From NCBI GenBank assembly GCA_002352545.1, contig DEIO01000030.1, positions 1 through 33,365 on the forward strand: DNA of 33,365 nt. Direction: 5' to 3'. Position numbers and translations under genes: made by a program. This document shows, one piece after another, positions 23,749 to 31,279 of this stretch. Each line of letters starts with the position of its first letter. The first letter of the stretch is position 1. This DNA is from Patescibacteria group bacterium UBA2772 (GTDB lineage Bacteria > Patescibacteriota > Minisyncoccia > Moranbacterales > DUUL01). Under the pieces are notes generated by a model. The model was not told where the DNA came from. It worked only from the letters and a program-made list of their open reading frames with translations, and ran no database searches.

Positions 23749-23976
23749 TTATGTGTATTTATAACTTGCATCCACATTGAACTCCTCTATCTCCCACCCT
23801 TCGGAGTCCATAATTCTTCCATTAACAAAAGAAATCTTTTCTGATTTTCCAGAATGTGGGCTCTTGCAAAGCAACCCGCCTTCTACTATCTTTGCCTCAA
23901 CTTTCCAAGTTAAGCTATTTTGTCCGACAAAACTATCTCCCACCTTAGCGTTTAAAAAAGTTTTCTGATCAATCAC
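23749..23976 (-). CDS. Small soluble protein of unknown function
   Basis: 75 aa from a GTG start at 23976, chosen because GGAGG ends five bases before it; the upstream TTG at 23988 lies in front of that SD. The protein (IDQKTFLNAKVGDSF, then KISFVNGRIMDSEGWEIEEF) looks like a small beta-rich domain. No motif, signal or membrane segment and no recognised family. It is one of the few genes here with a strong SD, which suggests efficient translation or a different origin from its SD-less neighbours. A hairpin at 23696-23727 follows. Confidence 0.6.
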   Translation of the reverse strand: MIDQKTFLNAKVGDSFVGQNSLTWKVEAKIVEGGLLCKSPHSGKSEKISFVNGRIMDSEGWEIEEFNVDASYKYT

Positions 23977-24069
23977 AATTACCTCCAAATACTAATGTTG
24001 CTAATAACACCTCAAAACAACTCAGTTTCATCTTAAATATAAAAACATCTTTTTGCAAACAAAATCATT

Positions 24070-25551
24070 CTATCGTCTTATTGGCATGCAAAGTTTCATC
24101 CCTTGAAAATCTTGTAATTCCTGCATTGGCAAATCCTCTCCCCAATCACAAGTTCGATCAACAACAAACATATCCCCATTTTCTTTTATCTTGGCAATAT
24201 CAGTTATTCGATTATCATTTCCAACAACCACCCATTTACTAAAATCCTCCATTGGATCACTTCTGTGATAATATCTCACCCTTTCTTCTTTAAAATAATA
24301 TCTAGCAGAGGTGTAACCAAATGGTCCGTCTGTAACAATAATAGCATTATTAAATGCATCATATTTATTCATAAAATCAGAAATCTGTGTCCATCCTCCT
24401 TGAAAATGAATTGGGACCAACAATAACGTAAGCACAGAATAGCTTCCTAGAGTGATCAACCAAGACCATCTTGACTCAAAAACCAAAGTTATCATTCCAG
24501 CAAAAAGTAAGTAAACTAAAACGGCTGAAGGCATGAAGTATCTTGAAACATACAACTTTAGATTAAAATGAGAAAGAATAATTAAAAATAAAAGTGTGCC
24601 CAAAGAAACAACAGTCAACACAAATACTTCTTTCTTCTGAGAACATTTCAACCAAATATACACAAACATTGCCACTATAAAAGTAAAGAATATCAACCCT
24701 GCGGAAGAACCATCAAATAATGCAATATCTTTGTATAAATTTATAAACTCTGTTGATTCGGGAACACCTCCACTACCCGGCTGATGTCCGAAAAAGAATA
24801 TTTGTAATGTTTTAACTAGGTCACTAATGTGTGCTGGGGGAATCCACCCTAGATTCCCTTTTAACATGTGTGGTATGAAATATCTTAGCCAGGATAAAAA
24901 GAATATGACTATAATTCCAACTCCTATCCAAAAATTTTTGTGCCCAAAAACACAACTATACCATTTTTTTTCACTAAAAATATGCATGTAGAAAACATAA
25001 CATACATAGAAAATGATAAAGAAGAATAAAGCTAGATAATGAGTTAGAAATGCTAAGCCACCAAAGATACCCCAAATAATCCAATCCTTTCTTTTATTAT
25101 CCTGTAAAGCTTTTATAAAAAAGTAGACCGCCCAAAGAAAGAAAAAACCAAAAAGAGAATACATTCTGGCTTCCTGAGAATATTCAATTGCAAAAGGAGA
25201 AATAGCAGTGATAGCTGCAGCCAAAAGCCCTGCTCGCGTATTAAATAATTTCTTTCCGATCCAATAAATAGAGACTACTGTCAAAATACCAAAAATAAGG
25301 GAAAATGATCTAATTCCTTCTGGTGAATAATTAAACATCGCACTCCAAGGCTTAACAAGCCAATAATAAAGAGGTGGATGAACATCAGCAAAAATCATTT
25401 GATTCATTCCTCCCCATGATGCTTTCAGAAGAATCCCAGTAAATGCCTCATCATACCAAAAATCACGATTCCAAATAATTGGATTTAATCTCAAAACAAT
25501 TGCTAATAAAGTAATCATTGTTAAAATAGCTGCCGGGAAAAATTTCTTCAT
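24070..25551 (-). CDS. GT39/PMT-family membrane glycosyltransferase
   Basis: 493 aa with about ten or more hydrophobic spans. Seen: DFWYDEAFTG just after the first span (about residues 29-38, the catalytic D-E loop), FADVHPPLYYWLVKP (about 54-68, the second conserved loop), and YSQEARMYSLFGFF (about 125-138). These are standard for PMT_2/ArnT-like GT-C enzymes that use a polyprenyl-phosphate sugar donor and glycosylate proteins or glycans on the outer face of the membrane. The C-terminal 110 residues are extracytoplasmic. Unlike the 549-aa paralogue, its catalytic loops are intact. It is apparently a single-gene unit; ATTATA at 25591-25596 (minus-strand TATAAT) may be its -10. No SD. Confidence 0.9.
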   Translation of the reverse strand: MKKFFPAAILTMITLLAIVLRLNPIIWNRDFWYDEAFTGILLKASWGGMNQMIFADVHPPLYYWLVKPWSAMFNYSPEGIRSFSLIFGILTVVSIYWIGKKLFNTRAGLLAAAITAISPFAIEYSQEARMYSLFGFFFLWAVYFFIKALQDNKRKDWIIWGIFGGLAFLTHYLALFFFIIFYVCYVFYMHIFSEKKWYSCVFGHKNFWIGVGIIVIFFLSWLRYFIPHMLKGNLGWIPPAHISDLVKTLQIFFFGHQPGSGGVPESTEFINLYKDIALFDGSSAGLIFFTFIVAMFVYIWLKCSQKKEVFVLTVVSLGTLLFLIILSHFNLKLYVSRYFMPSAVLVYLLFAGMITLVFESRWSWLITLGSYSVLTLLLVPIHFQGGWTQISDFMNKYDAFNNAIIVTDGPFGYTSARYYFKEERVRYYHRSDPMEDFSKWVVVGNDNRITDIAKIKENGDMFVVDRTCDWGEDLPMQELQDFQGMKLCMPIRR

Positions 25552-25630
25552 TTTATTTTAGTTTAAATATCATTATTAGAACACTTTTACATTATACGCT
25601 AAAAATAAAGCTTTCCATATTTAGGATTTT

Positions 25631-26539
25631 TTATTTAATCTTTTTTCTCTTTTTCTTTTTATCATTGATCTCTCCTTTCTTAGATACACCCTTAACTTCA
25701 ATGTCATCCTCTCTTTCTTTATAATCCCTAAACCTATAAACAACTTTCCCCTTAATCCTTAAATCTATATATTCCAGCTTACCTAAATCTTCATCCCTCA
25801 GTTTGATATCAAGCATCTTTTTAAGAACTTTTATCTGCACAGATATTGGTCTATCTGTTGAAAAATAAATTTTCCAACCAGTCTTTGTTTTAAATTGAAG
25901 TTCCCCAGACATAGAAGAAGGTGTAAAAAAGGATTTTTTGTCTATTTCTATATTAGCTAAACTAGAAAAATCATCTGCTAATTTTAATAAAATCTTTACT
26001 ATTCTAGGAGAGACAACTTTACCGTATTTTTCCACACTTTTTTCACTCCCATCAAGAACAACAACTCTGTCTTCAAACTGATCTATTTGCTCTTTTTCGA
26101 TTTCGTGAAATGCCTCTGACCTCTCATCAACCAACCAACAATTTTTATCACTACACCAAATAATAAAATCTTTCCTCTCTTCAATGTCAATAACTATCTC
26201 CTTTGGAAATTCTCTTTTTACATCAATCGTGCGAATTATATTAAACTCTTTTAATAGCTTTTCCTGGAAAACCTTTACTGGAAAAATCAATAAATTATTT
26301 TTAGGAACTTTATTGAAATATTTTTGGTTCATAATATCTTTTGCAAAAGACTGTATCTGTGAAGCATTTTTTACATCACCCACAATACGAACTCTATCAA
26401 TTTTCATAACGCTAGAGAAAAAAATAGTCCAAAAAAATAAAACCCAAAAGGATATAAAAAGTACCCAAAAGGATATCTTTTTAAAAATATCTTTAAAATT
26501 TATCTTTTTTTTATTTTTAGTTTTTTTCCCCAAAGACAT
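25631..26539 (-). CDS. ftsQ: FtsQ/DivIB-like cell-division protein
   Basis: 302 aa: a short basic cytoplasmic tail, one membrane span (WVLFISFWVLFFWTIFFSSV, about residues 31-50), and an extracytoplasmic POTRA domain beginning MKIDRVRIVGDV (about 51-62), continuing with VPKNNLLIFP and REFPKEIVIDIEERKDFIIW (the strand signature of FtsQ-type POTRA). The beta domain follows (CWLVDERSEAFHE, then ISVQIKVLKKML, and a final LEYIDLRIKGKVVYRF). FtsQ links FtsB/FtsL to the division ring. The gene starts 9 bp after the Mur-ligase-like gene, third in an operon with it and the aminotransferase. The C-terminal 30 residues are Lys-rich. Confidence 0.87.
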   Translation of the reverse strand: MSLGKKTKNKKKINFKDIFKKISFWVLFISFWVLFFWTIFFSSVMKIDRVRIVGDVKNASQIQSFAKDIMNQKYFNKVPKNNLLIFPVKVFQEKLLKEFNIIRTIDVKREFPKEIVIDIEERKDFIIWCSDKNCWLVDERSEAFHEIEKEQIDQFEDRVVVLDGSEKSVEKYGKVVSPRIVKILLKLADDFSSLANIEIDKKSFFTPSSMSGELQFKTKTGWKIYFSTDRPISVQIKVLKKMLDIKLRDEDLGKLEYIDLRIKGKVVYRFRDYKEREDDIEVKGVSKKGEINDKKKKRKKIK

Positions 26540-26548
26540 TTGAAAATA

Positions 26549-27313
26549 TCAACTCTTATTTGTTCTTACACCTGACTTTTCTAATTCATACACAACTATT
26601 TTGGCTATAACCAGTGCATTTATATTATGAATTCCGTGTCTATTTGTCTCATGTGTTTCTATCCTTTTACCATATTTTAGAGAAAACTTCTGCCCTGCCT
26701 CTAACTGATCGATATTATAAATCACTGCGTCAGAAGACTTGTCCTTACCAAATAAAATCGTCTTTGCTTTATTAGAACCAGCTAAAGACTTGGTTCTAAT
26801 ATCATCCCCATTTAAAATCAATGTTCCATCTGATGGAACAGCTTTAGCTAACATTTTAAATTCATTCGCAATGTCATCCATAGTAGTATTTAAATCCGGA
26901 AAACTTCTATCAATATTTGTAACTACTGCAATTCTTGGCTTAACTAAAGATAACAGATATTTCATATCCCCAACACGATCCACGCCCATTTCTAAAACCA
27001 AAATTCTAGGAAACTTTCTAGCGAAAATAGAAATACAAGTCCCTGTTAATAAGACGTCAACCCACCTAAAAATAGACGAGAATCCCGAAGGCAAAAATAA
27101 AACTGCCAAAGGTAAACCTATTTCCGTATTGAAACTTTTTGGATTACCTCTTACATTCGGATCTCTTCCTAATTCATCCAAAATAGTCTCTTTAACAAAA
27201 GTTTTATTAGTTGTGCCTGCAACAGCAATCACAAAAGGCTTGTGTCTTATTAAAACAATTTTTATTAACAACTTTAAATATGCTTGTACTATAATTTTTA
27301 GAACTTTTTTCAT
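26549..27313 (-). CDS. Mur-ligase-like protein reduced to the central ATPase domain
   Basis: 254 aa, against about 450 for MurF. The whole central domain is present: AVAGTTNKTFVKETI (P-loop, with N in place of a glycine), NPKSFNTEIGLPLAVL, RILVLEMGVDRVGDMKYL, VAVVTNI-like VVTNID, LNGDD, and RHGIHNINALVIAKIVV. The N-terminal UDP-substrate domain is replaced by a hydrophobic helix (about residues 5-30), and the C-terminal glutamate-ligase domain is missing; the gene ends in TGA right after the NINAL helix. The next gene starts 9 bp later, so this is not a sequence-edge artefact. It may not ligate UDP-MurNAc peptides; it may bind ATP or the substrate at the membrane. MurT-like or MurF-derived origin is equally possible. 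Confidence 0.75.
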   Translation of the reverse strand: MKKVLKIIVQAYLKLLIKIVLIRHKPFVIAVAGTTNKTFVKETILDELGRDPNVRGNPKSFNTEIGLPLAVLFLPSGFSSIFRWVDVLLTGTCISIFARKFPRILVLEMGVDRVGDMKYLLSLVKPRIAVVTNIDRSFPDLNTTMDDIANEFKMLAKAVPSDGTLILNGDDIRTKSLAGSNKAKTILFGKDKSSDAVIYNIDQLEAGQKFSLKYGKRIETHETNRHGIHNINALVIAKIVVYELEKSGVRTNKS

Positions 27314-27330
27314 ATATTTTTAAAGTTATT

Positions 27331-28548
27331 TTAAGAAATACTTTTTATAAATTTCTCAATTCTCTTCATCGCCTTTTCTATATTTTCTCTTCTTCTTCCA
27401 AAACAAAATCTTAAATGCTCTTCACCTTTTTCACCAAAAGCAACACCTGGAACCAGGGCAACCTTAGCATTATTTAAAAGCTCAATTGCAAATCTCCAAG
27501 AAAGAGAACTCTTTTGATAATTTTTCAAATCACCAGATATTCCATTCTTTTTTTCATATTTTTCAAAAACTTTTATGAGTTTTTTTGTCATTTTTGGAAA
27601 TGCAAAATAGGCAGAAGAAGGGTGTCGGTATTCAAACCAATCAGACAACTTATCTAGCTCTTTACACAAAAGATCTTTTCTTTCATTAAAAACTTTTTTA
27701 TATTCCTTAATCTCGTCATCAGCCAACTCCAGAGCAGCCAAAGCCCCCCATTGCGATATTACTGGAGCACATGTAACTAAAGCATCGTGCACACCTAAAA
27801 TCTTTTCAGCCAAAATCCTGTCTGTTGCTAAATATGCAACTCTCCAACCAGTCATAGCATACGACTTTGAAAAAGAAAAAATATAGATAAATCTTTTACG
27901 AAGAGCAGCAAATTGTGCCAAAGAAAAGAAATCTTCATTTGTATAAATAAAATCCTTATAAACCTCATCTGCGATGATATATAAATCATGAACCTGTGCA
28001 AGTTCCGCTAATTGCATTAATTGCTCACGAGAATAAACAGTCCCGGTGGGATTATTCGGGTTACAATACAAGATAACCTTTGTTTTAGGTGTTATCTTTT
28101 TCTTAAATTCCTCAATATCAAAAGACCATCCACCATCTTCATTTAATGGCACAAACACTGGAACTCCACGAGCAGTTTTAATTGCTGACTGATAGGAAGT
28201 GTACGTTGGATCAGGAATCAAAACCTCGTCTCCTGGTTCTATTAGGGCTAGAAAACTAGCAGTAATGGCTTCAATTGAACCAGCAGTCACAATGATTTCT
28301 TTTTCAAAATCATAATAAATATTTCTTTTCGCCAAACTATATTCAATAGCTTCTCGCAGTTCTAAGATTCCTGGCGTCAATGAATATCTTGCAACCTTAC
28401 CCTCTTTTATTGCTTCTATTGCTTTGTCTTTAATACACAAAGGTGTATCAAAACTAGGTATTCCTTGTGCCAAAGAAATGACTCCTGAAATTTTAGAACT
28501 CCTAATTTCCATCTCCTTGATAGGAGAAATCTTTATTCTTTCTTCCAC
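27331..28548 (-). CDS. Class I/II PLP-dependent aminotransferase
   Basis: 405 aa, the usual length of fold-type I aspartate/aromatic aminotransferases. Seen: SLAQGIPSFDTP (N-terminal substrate loop), YSLTPGILELREAI, VTAGSIEAI (cofactor phosphate site), YCNPNNPTGTVYS (substrate-binding asparagine), ADEVYKDF (PLP aspartate), SFSKSYAMTGWRVAYLA (Schiff-base lysine), and the C-terminal LRFCFGRRRENI arginine. It likely transaminates aspartate, aromatic or similar amino acids with 2-oxoglutarate. The start is GTG at 28548 with no SD. First gene of an operon followed by the Mur-ligase-like and FtsQ-like genes (17-bp and 9-bp gaps). Specificity cannot be fixed. Confidence 0.93.
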   Translation of the reverse strand: MEERIKISPIKEMEIRSSKISGVISLAQGIPSFDTPLCIKDKAIEAIKEGKVARYSLTPGILELREAIEYSLAKRNIYYDFEKEIIVTAGSIEAITASFLALIEPGDEVLIPDPTYTSYQSAIKTARGVPVFVPLNEDGGWSFDIEEFKKKITPKTKVILYCNPNNPTGTVYSREQLMQLAELAQVHDLYIIADEVYKDFIYTNEDFFSLAQFAALRKRFIYIFSFSKSYAMTGWRVAYLATDRILAEKILGVHDALVTCAPVISQWGALAALELADDEIKEYKKVFNERKDLLCKELDKLSDWFEYRHPSSAYFAFPKMTKKLIKVFEKYEKKNGISGDLKNYQKSSLSWRFAIELLNNAKVALVPGVAFGEKGEEHLRFCFGRRRENIEKAMKRIEKFIKSIS

Positions 28549-28611
28549 TAAAAAGTTTTACTCTTTATATTAAACATACTTCTTTGTTTTTCATATCATC
28601 TTGTAACATAA

Positions 28612-28639
28612 ATTATAACAAAAAATTAATTTTTGTCCA
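28612..28639 (-). promoter_or_regulatory. Promoter of the aminotransferase operon
   Basis: On the minus strand: TGGACA (28639-28634), 16-bp spacer, TATAAT (28617-28612) preceded by TGT. Confidence 0.6.
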
Positions 28640-28682
28640 TTTCTTAGGTGAGAAAAGAAGTTTACGACAAAATTGTTTATAC

Positions 28683-28711
28683 TTGACACATTCATAATTT
28701 AATGATATAAT
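28683..28711 (+). promoter_or_regulatory. Perfect sigma70-type promoter for the 146-aa gene
   Basis: TTGACA (28683-28688), 17-bp spacer, TATAAT (28706-28711) preceded by TGA. Exact consensus for both hexamers and spacer. Confidence 0.9.
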
Positions 28712-28764
28712 ATATCCATAATAGAGCTACATTAATCAGAAACCCGAAAGAAAAGGAGTCAGAA

Positions 28765-29205
28765 ATGACAAGAACAAACTCTAGAAAAAGTACCTCAAAA
28801 AAAGCCTTCTATCTAATTATTTTAACTTTAATTGCCTTGATTGGTGTATTGGGATATCTATCCACCAAAAAACATTCAATTCAAGAAATGAGTGTTTATA
28901 AAGCAAATATCGATAAGAATATTGGGGGGCTCATCGTCATGGCAAAAAACGGCTACATCAATATGCCTAATGGCATTCACAAAGCAGTCAAAAAAGCCGG
29001 GAAAGACAAAATTGTTTACGGAACAATTCTCCGTGGCTCGTGTACTACCTATTTCACAGAAACAGGAACTACTGACTATCTCAAAGCACACCCAAAAGAC
29101 ATAGTTTGGAAGACACATGCTGGACAAGGAGAAGTCACTCTTTGGATTTTTCTTGAAAAAGGGACGATTCCTGATATAAAATTCCTTCAACTCACTGAAG
29201 ATTGA
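28765..29205 (+). CDS. Single-span membrane-anchored protein of unknown function
   Basis: 146 aa. A basic N-terminus (RTNSRKSTSKK) precedes one membrane span (about residues 14-31, FYLIILTLIALIGVLGYL), followed by an extracytoplasmic domain of about 110 residues. That domain has no cysteine pair and no known motif (GTILRGSCTTYFTETGT, then VTLWIFLEKGTIPDIKFLQL). AAGGAG ends eight bases before the ATG, a strong SD, and the promoter is a perfect consensus. The gene ends in TGA and a strong terminator follows at 29229-29257. It is a monocistronic unit and probably highly expressed. Frames on the opposite strand over it are shadows. Confidence 0.8.
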   Translation: MTRTNSRKSTSKKAFYLIILTLIALIGVLGYLSTKKHSIQEMSVYKANIDKNIGGLIVMAKNGYINMPNGIHKAVKKAGKDKIVYGTILRGSCTTYFTETGTTDYLKAHPKDIVWKTHAGQGEVTLWIFLEKGTIPDIKFLQLTED

Positions 29206-29228
29206 AATTGAGTTAATGAACTCACCTG

Positions 29229-29257
29229 GGTCGCTAGTAATTTACTAGCGACCTTTT
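29229..29257 (+). terminator. Strong Rho-independent terminator
   Basis: GGTCGCTAGT/ACTAGCGACC (29229-29238/29244-29253) with loop AATTT, followed by TTTT. Confidence 0.9.
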
Positions 29258-29271
29258 GCTTTGGATTACTA

Positions 29272-29300
29272 TTGACAAACCTCCTTATTGATGATATAAT
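29272..29300 (+). promoter_or_regulatory. Perfect sigma70-type promoter for the 99-aa gene
   Basis: TTGACA (29272-29277), 17-bp spacer, TATAAT (29295-29300) preceded by TGA. Exact consensus, and the same TGATATAAT core as at 28683-28711 and 5640-5668. Confidence 0.9.
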
Positions 29301-29345
29301 TAGATAAATTTAGCAACATCATCAAAGACCACAAGGGAGAGCATA

Positions 29346-29645
29346 ATGAGAGATCGGGAAGTAATCAGAATCGGAAAAAATGGTACGCTAGAAAGAGTAA
29401 GCCTACGAAAAGAACAAAGAATAAAATCTTTAAAGCTTTTATTCGGCATACTTACTGCTATTTTAGGAGCTTTTCTCCTTATTTACGCAGGTTTCATTCA
29501 AATTTCGAATATGGGAGCTAAGATAACCAATGATAGCATGCCCATGGACCCTGTAATTCCATTTTTTGTATCAGGAATATTAGTGTTAGCCATTGGAATA
29601 AAAATGGTCCCAGCGTCAAGCAAACGAAATCACTACAGAAAATAA
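29346..29645 (+). CDS. Small two-span membrane protein
   Basis: 99 aa with two hydrophobic segments (about residues 31-52, LLFGILTAILGAFLLIYAGF, and 70-88, VIPFFVSGILVLAIGIKMV) and charged termini (MRDREVIRIGKNG at the start, KRNHYRK at the end). No recognised family. GGGAG lies seven bases before the ATG and the upstream promoter is perfect consensus, so expression is probably strong. It is a single-gene unit ended by the hairpin at 29654-29684. The positions of the two spans resemble the 84-aa membrane protein at 5316-5570. Confidence 0.8.
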   Translation: MRDREVIRIGKNGTLERVSLRKEQRIKSLKLLFGILTAILGAFLLIYAGFIQISNMGAKITNDSMPMDPVIPFFVSGILVLAIGIKMVPASSKRNHYRK

Positions 29646-29653
29646 CTGTATAA

Positions 29654-29684
29654 AAGGCGCTTCACATATCATGTGAAGCGCCTT
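29654..29684. terminator. Bidirectional terminator between the 99-aa gene and ddl
   Basis: Perfect 14-bp stem AAGGCGCTTCACAT/ATGTGAAGCGCCTT (29654-29667/29671-29684) with loop ATC. The minus-strand side continues into TTTT-type sequence, so it suits the end of the ddl operon. Confidence 0.85.
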
Positions 29685-29702
29685 AAAACTTTTATAAATA
29701 AA

Positions 29703-30644
29703 CTAGTCAAATTTCAAAACACCTCCAATTAGTTTATCTAAAAATTCTGAAAATTCCATACCTGCAACATATGCAGATTGAGGAGCAAGCGAAGTTGCTG
29801 TCATTCCTGGAATTGTATTAATTTCTAAAAAATATATTTCATCCTTTTGATTATCCCAAATAAAATCAGCTCTGGCCAAATCCTTACAACCGATCGCCTT
29901 GAAGATTCTAATAGATTGTTCCTGAAGAGTATCTCTAATGCCATCTAAAATTTCAGCAGGACAAATCTCATCAGATGCACCAGCTACATATTTTGCTTCA
30001 TAATCGAACCAATCAGAATTTTTTGGAATTATTTCAATAACTGGCAATGCCTTAGGTTCTTGATTCCCAATCACCGGAACTGTCAGTTCCCTCCCCTTTA
30101 TATATTGTTCAAACATAACCACGTTGTCATGCTCGAAAGCTTTTTTCGCTCCAGCGTCTAACTCACTTTCATCTTTAGCAATTGACATTCCGACAGATGA
30201 CCCTAATTCAATTGGTTTAATCACAATAGGAAATCCCAATTCTAGAAGTTCTTTTTTTCTAATTTCAAATTCCCCTTTCTCAAGAGTCAATGCATCAGCA
30301 ACTCTAATTCCAGCATCTTTGGCAATTATCTTAGCCTTATCCTTATGCATAGCAAGCGCACTAGCCAAGCACCCAGAAAAAACATATGGAACACCTATCA
30401 TATCCAACATTCCTTGAAGTTTTCCATCCTCTCCAAATGGACCATGTAAGGCCGGAAAAACTACATCAAACTTTCCAGCAAATGCATCTTTTGAAAACTT
30501 TTCTAGTTCCATTTCTGGATCATAACAAAAAATCTCATACTTATCCTTATCCAATGCATCGAATATTTGCTTTCCTGTTTTCAATGAAACCTCTCGTTCC
30601 CCTGAAATTCCACCCGCCAATAAAGCTAGTTTTATTTTATCCAT
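29703..30644 (-). CDS. ddl: D-alanine--D-alanine ligase
   Basis: 313 aa, the normal Ddl length (ATP-grasp). It makes D-Ala-D-Ala for the peptidoglycan pentapeptide. Seen: LALLAGGISGEREVSLKTG (N-terminal dinucleotide-like loop), FPALHGPFGEDGKLQGMLDM, PYVFSGCLASALAMHKDKAK, FPIVIKPIELGSSVGMSIA (ATP-grasp lysine and Gly loop), VMFEQYIKGRELTVPVI, LARADFIW, and EINTIPGMTATSLAP (metal-binding Glu/Asn and C-terminal serine). All catalytic regions are kept. It starts 9 bp after the HD-domain gene, third in a serS-HD-ddl operon. No SD. Confidence 0.97.
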   Translation of the reverse strand: MDKIKLALLAGGISGEREVSLKTGKQIFDALDKDKYEIFCYDPEMELEKFSKDAFAGKFDVVFPALHGPFGEDGKLQGMLDMIGVPYVFSGCLASALAMHKDKAKIIAKDAGIRVADALTLEKGEFEIRKKELLELGFPIVIKPIELGSSVGMSIAKDESELDAGAKKAFEHDNVVMFEQYIKGRELTVPVIGNQEPKALPVIEIIPKNSDWFDYEAKYVAGASDEICPAEILDGIRDTLQEQSIRIFKAIGCKDLARADFIWDNQKDEIYFLEINTIPGMTATSLAPQSAYVAGMEFSEFLDKLIGGVLKFD

Positions 30645-30653
30645 TTTTGTTGT

Positions 30654-31250
30654 TTATTTCATTATTGCACTATCCAAAAACCTTAAAACTGTTTTATATT
30701 CATCATAAATCATTTCTCTCCCCTCTGGTATAACCTTTTTCCAACTTCTCTCTAATTTCTCTTTTAACCAAATTGCACCAGATACTGTTTTTTCACCTCT
30801 TATGCCAAAAGTCAAAAACATCATATCAACAAACTCTGTGATATGTGCCATTGCATCGGCTGAAGCTAATATTTTCTCTTCTATTGTCTTTCTTTCAACA
30901 GACACACTTCCTCGATGAGCATATATACACGCTTGAATTTTTTCTGTCTTATTAACTGGATAACTCATTTTTTCAAGCATTTCCCCAGCCAATCTAGCTC
31001 CATGTATGTGATGATTTTTAATAAAATTTTTGTCCAAAACAGACGCATAATCATGCAAAAGAGCCGCCAACTCTAGAGTCTCTAGATCAGCTTCTAATTT
31101 TTTTCCTAAAACTAAACTGTGCTTAACAACAGAAAGAATATGAAATTTCCAAACAGAGGATCCGCATTGATTAGTATCCAAAAAACAGACTCTTCTTACT
31201 TCAGTTTCCACTGCTTTTTTTATTTTTTGATAATCATACCTTTTTTCCAT
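30654..31250 (-). CDS. HD-domain phosphohydrolase
   Basis: 198 aa. HD-superfamily metal-dependent phosphohydrolase: the first histidine in HILSVVKHSLVLG (about residues 52-64), the HD pair in ELAALLHDYASV (about 80-91), a further histidine pair in NHHIHGARLAGEML (about 99-112), CIYAHRG (about 127-133), and the late aspartate in ASADAMAHI (about 147-155). This order is typical of stand-alone HDIG-like domains that hydrolyse nucleotides or phosphoesters; the exact substrate is unknown. It lies between serS (29-bp gap) and ddl (9-bp gap) on one transcript. It ends in a charged helical tail. Confidence 0.85.
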   Translation of the reverse strand: MEKRYDYQKIKKAVETEVRRVCFLDTNQCGSSVWKFHILSVVKHSLVLGKKLEADLETLELAALLHDYASVLDKNFIKNHHIHGARLAGEMLEKMSYPVNKTEKIQACIYAHRGSVSVERKTIEEKILASADAMAHITEFVDMMFLTFGIRGEKTVSGAIWLKEKLERSWKKVIPEGREMIYDEYKTVLRFLDSAIMK

Positions 31251-31279
31251 TCGTTGTTTTTCAATTTATATTCAAGCTT

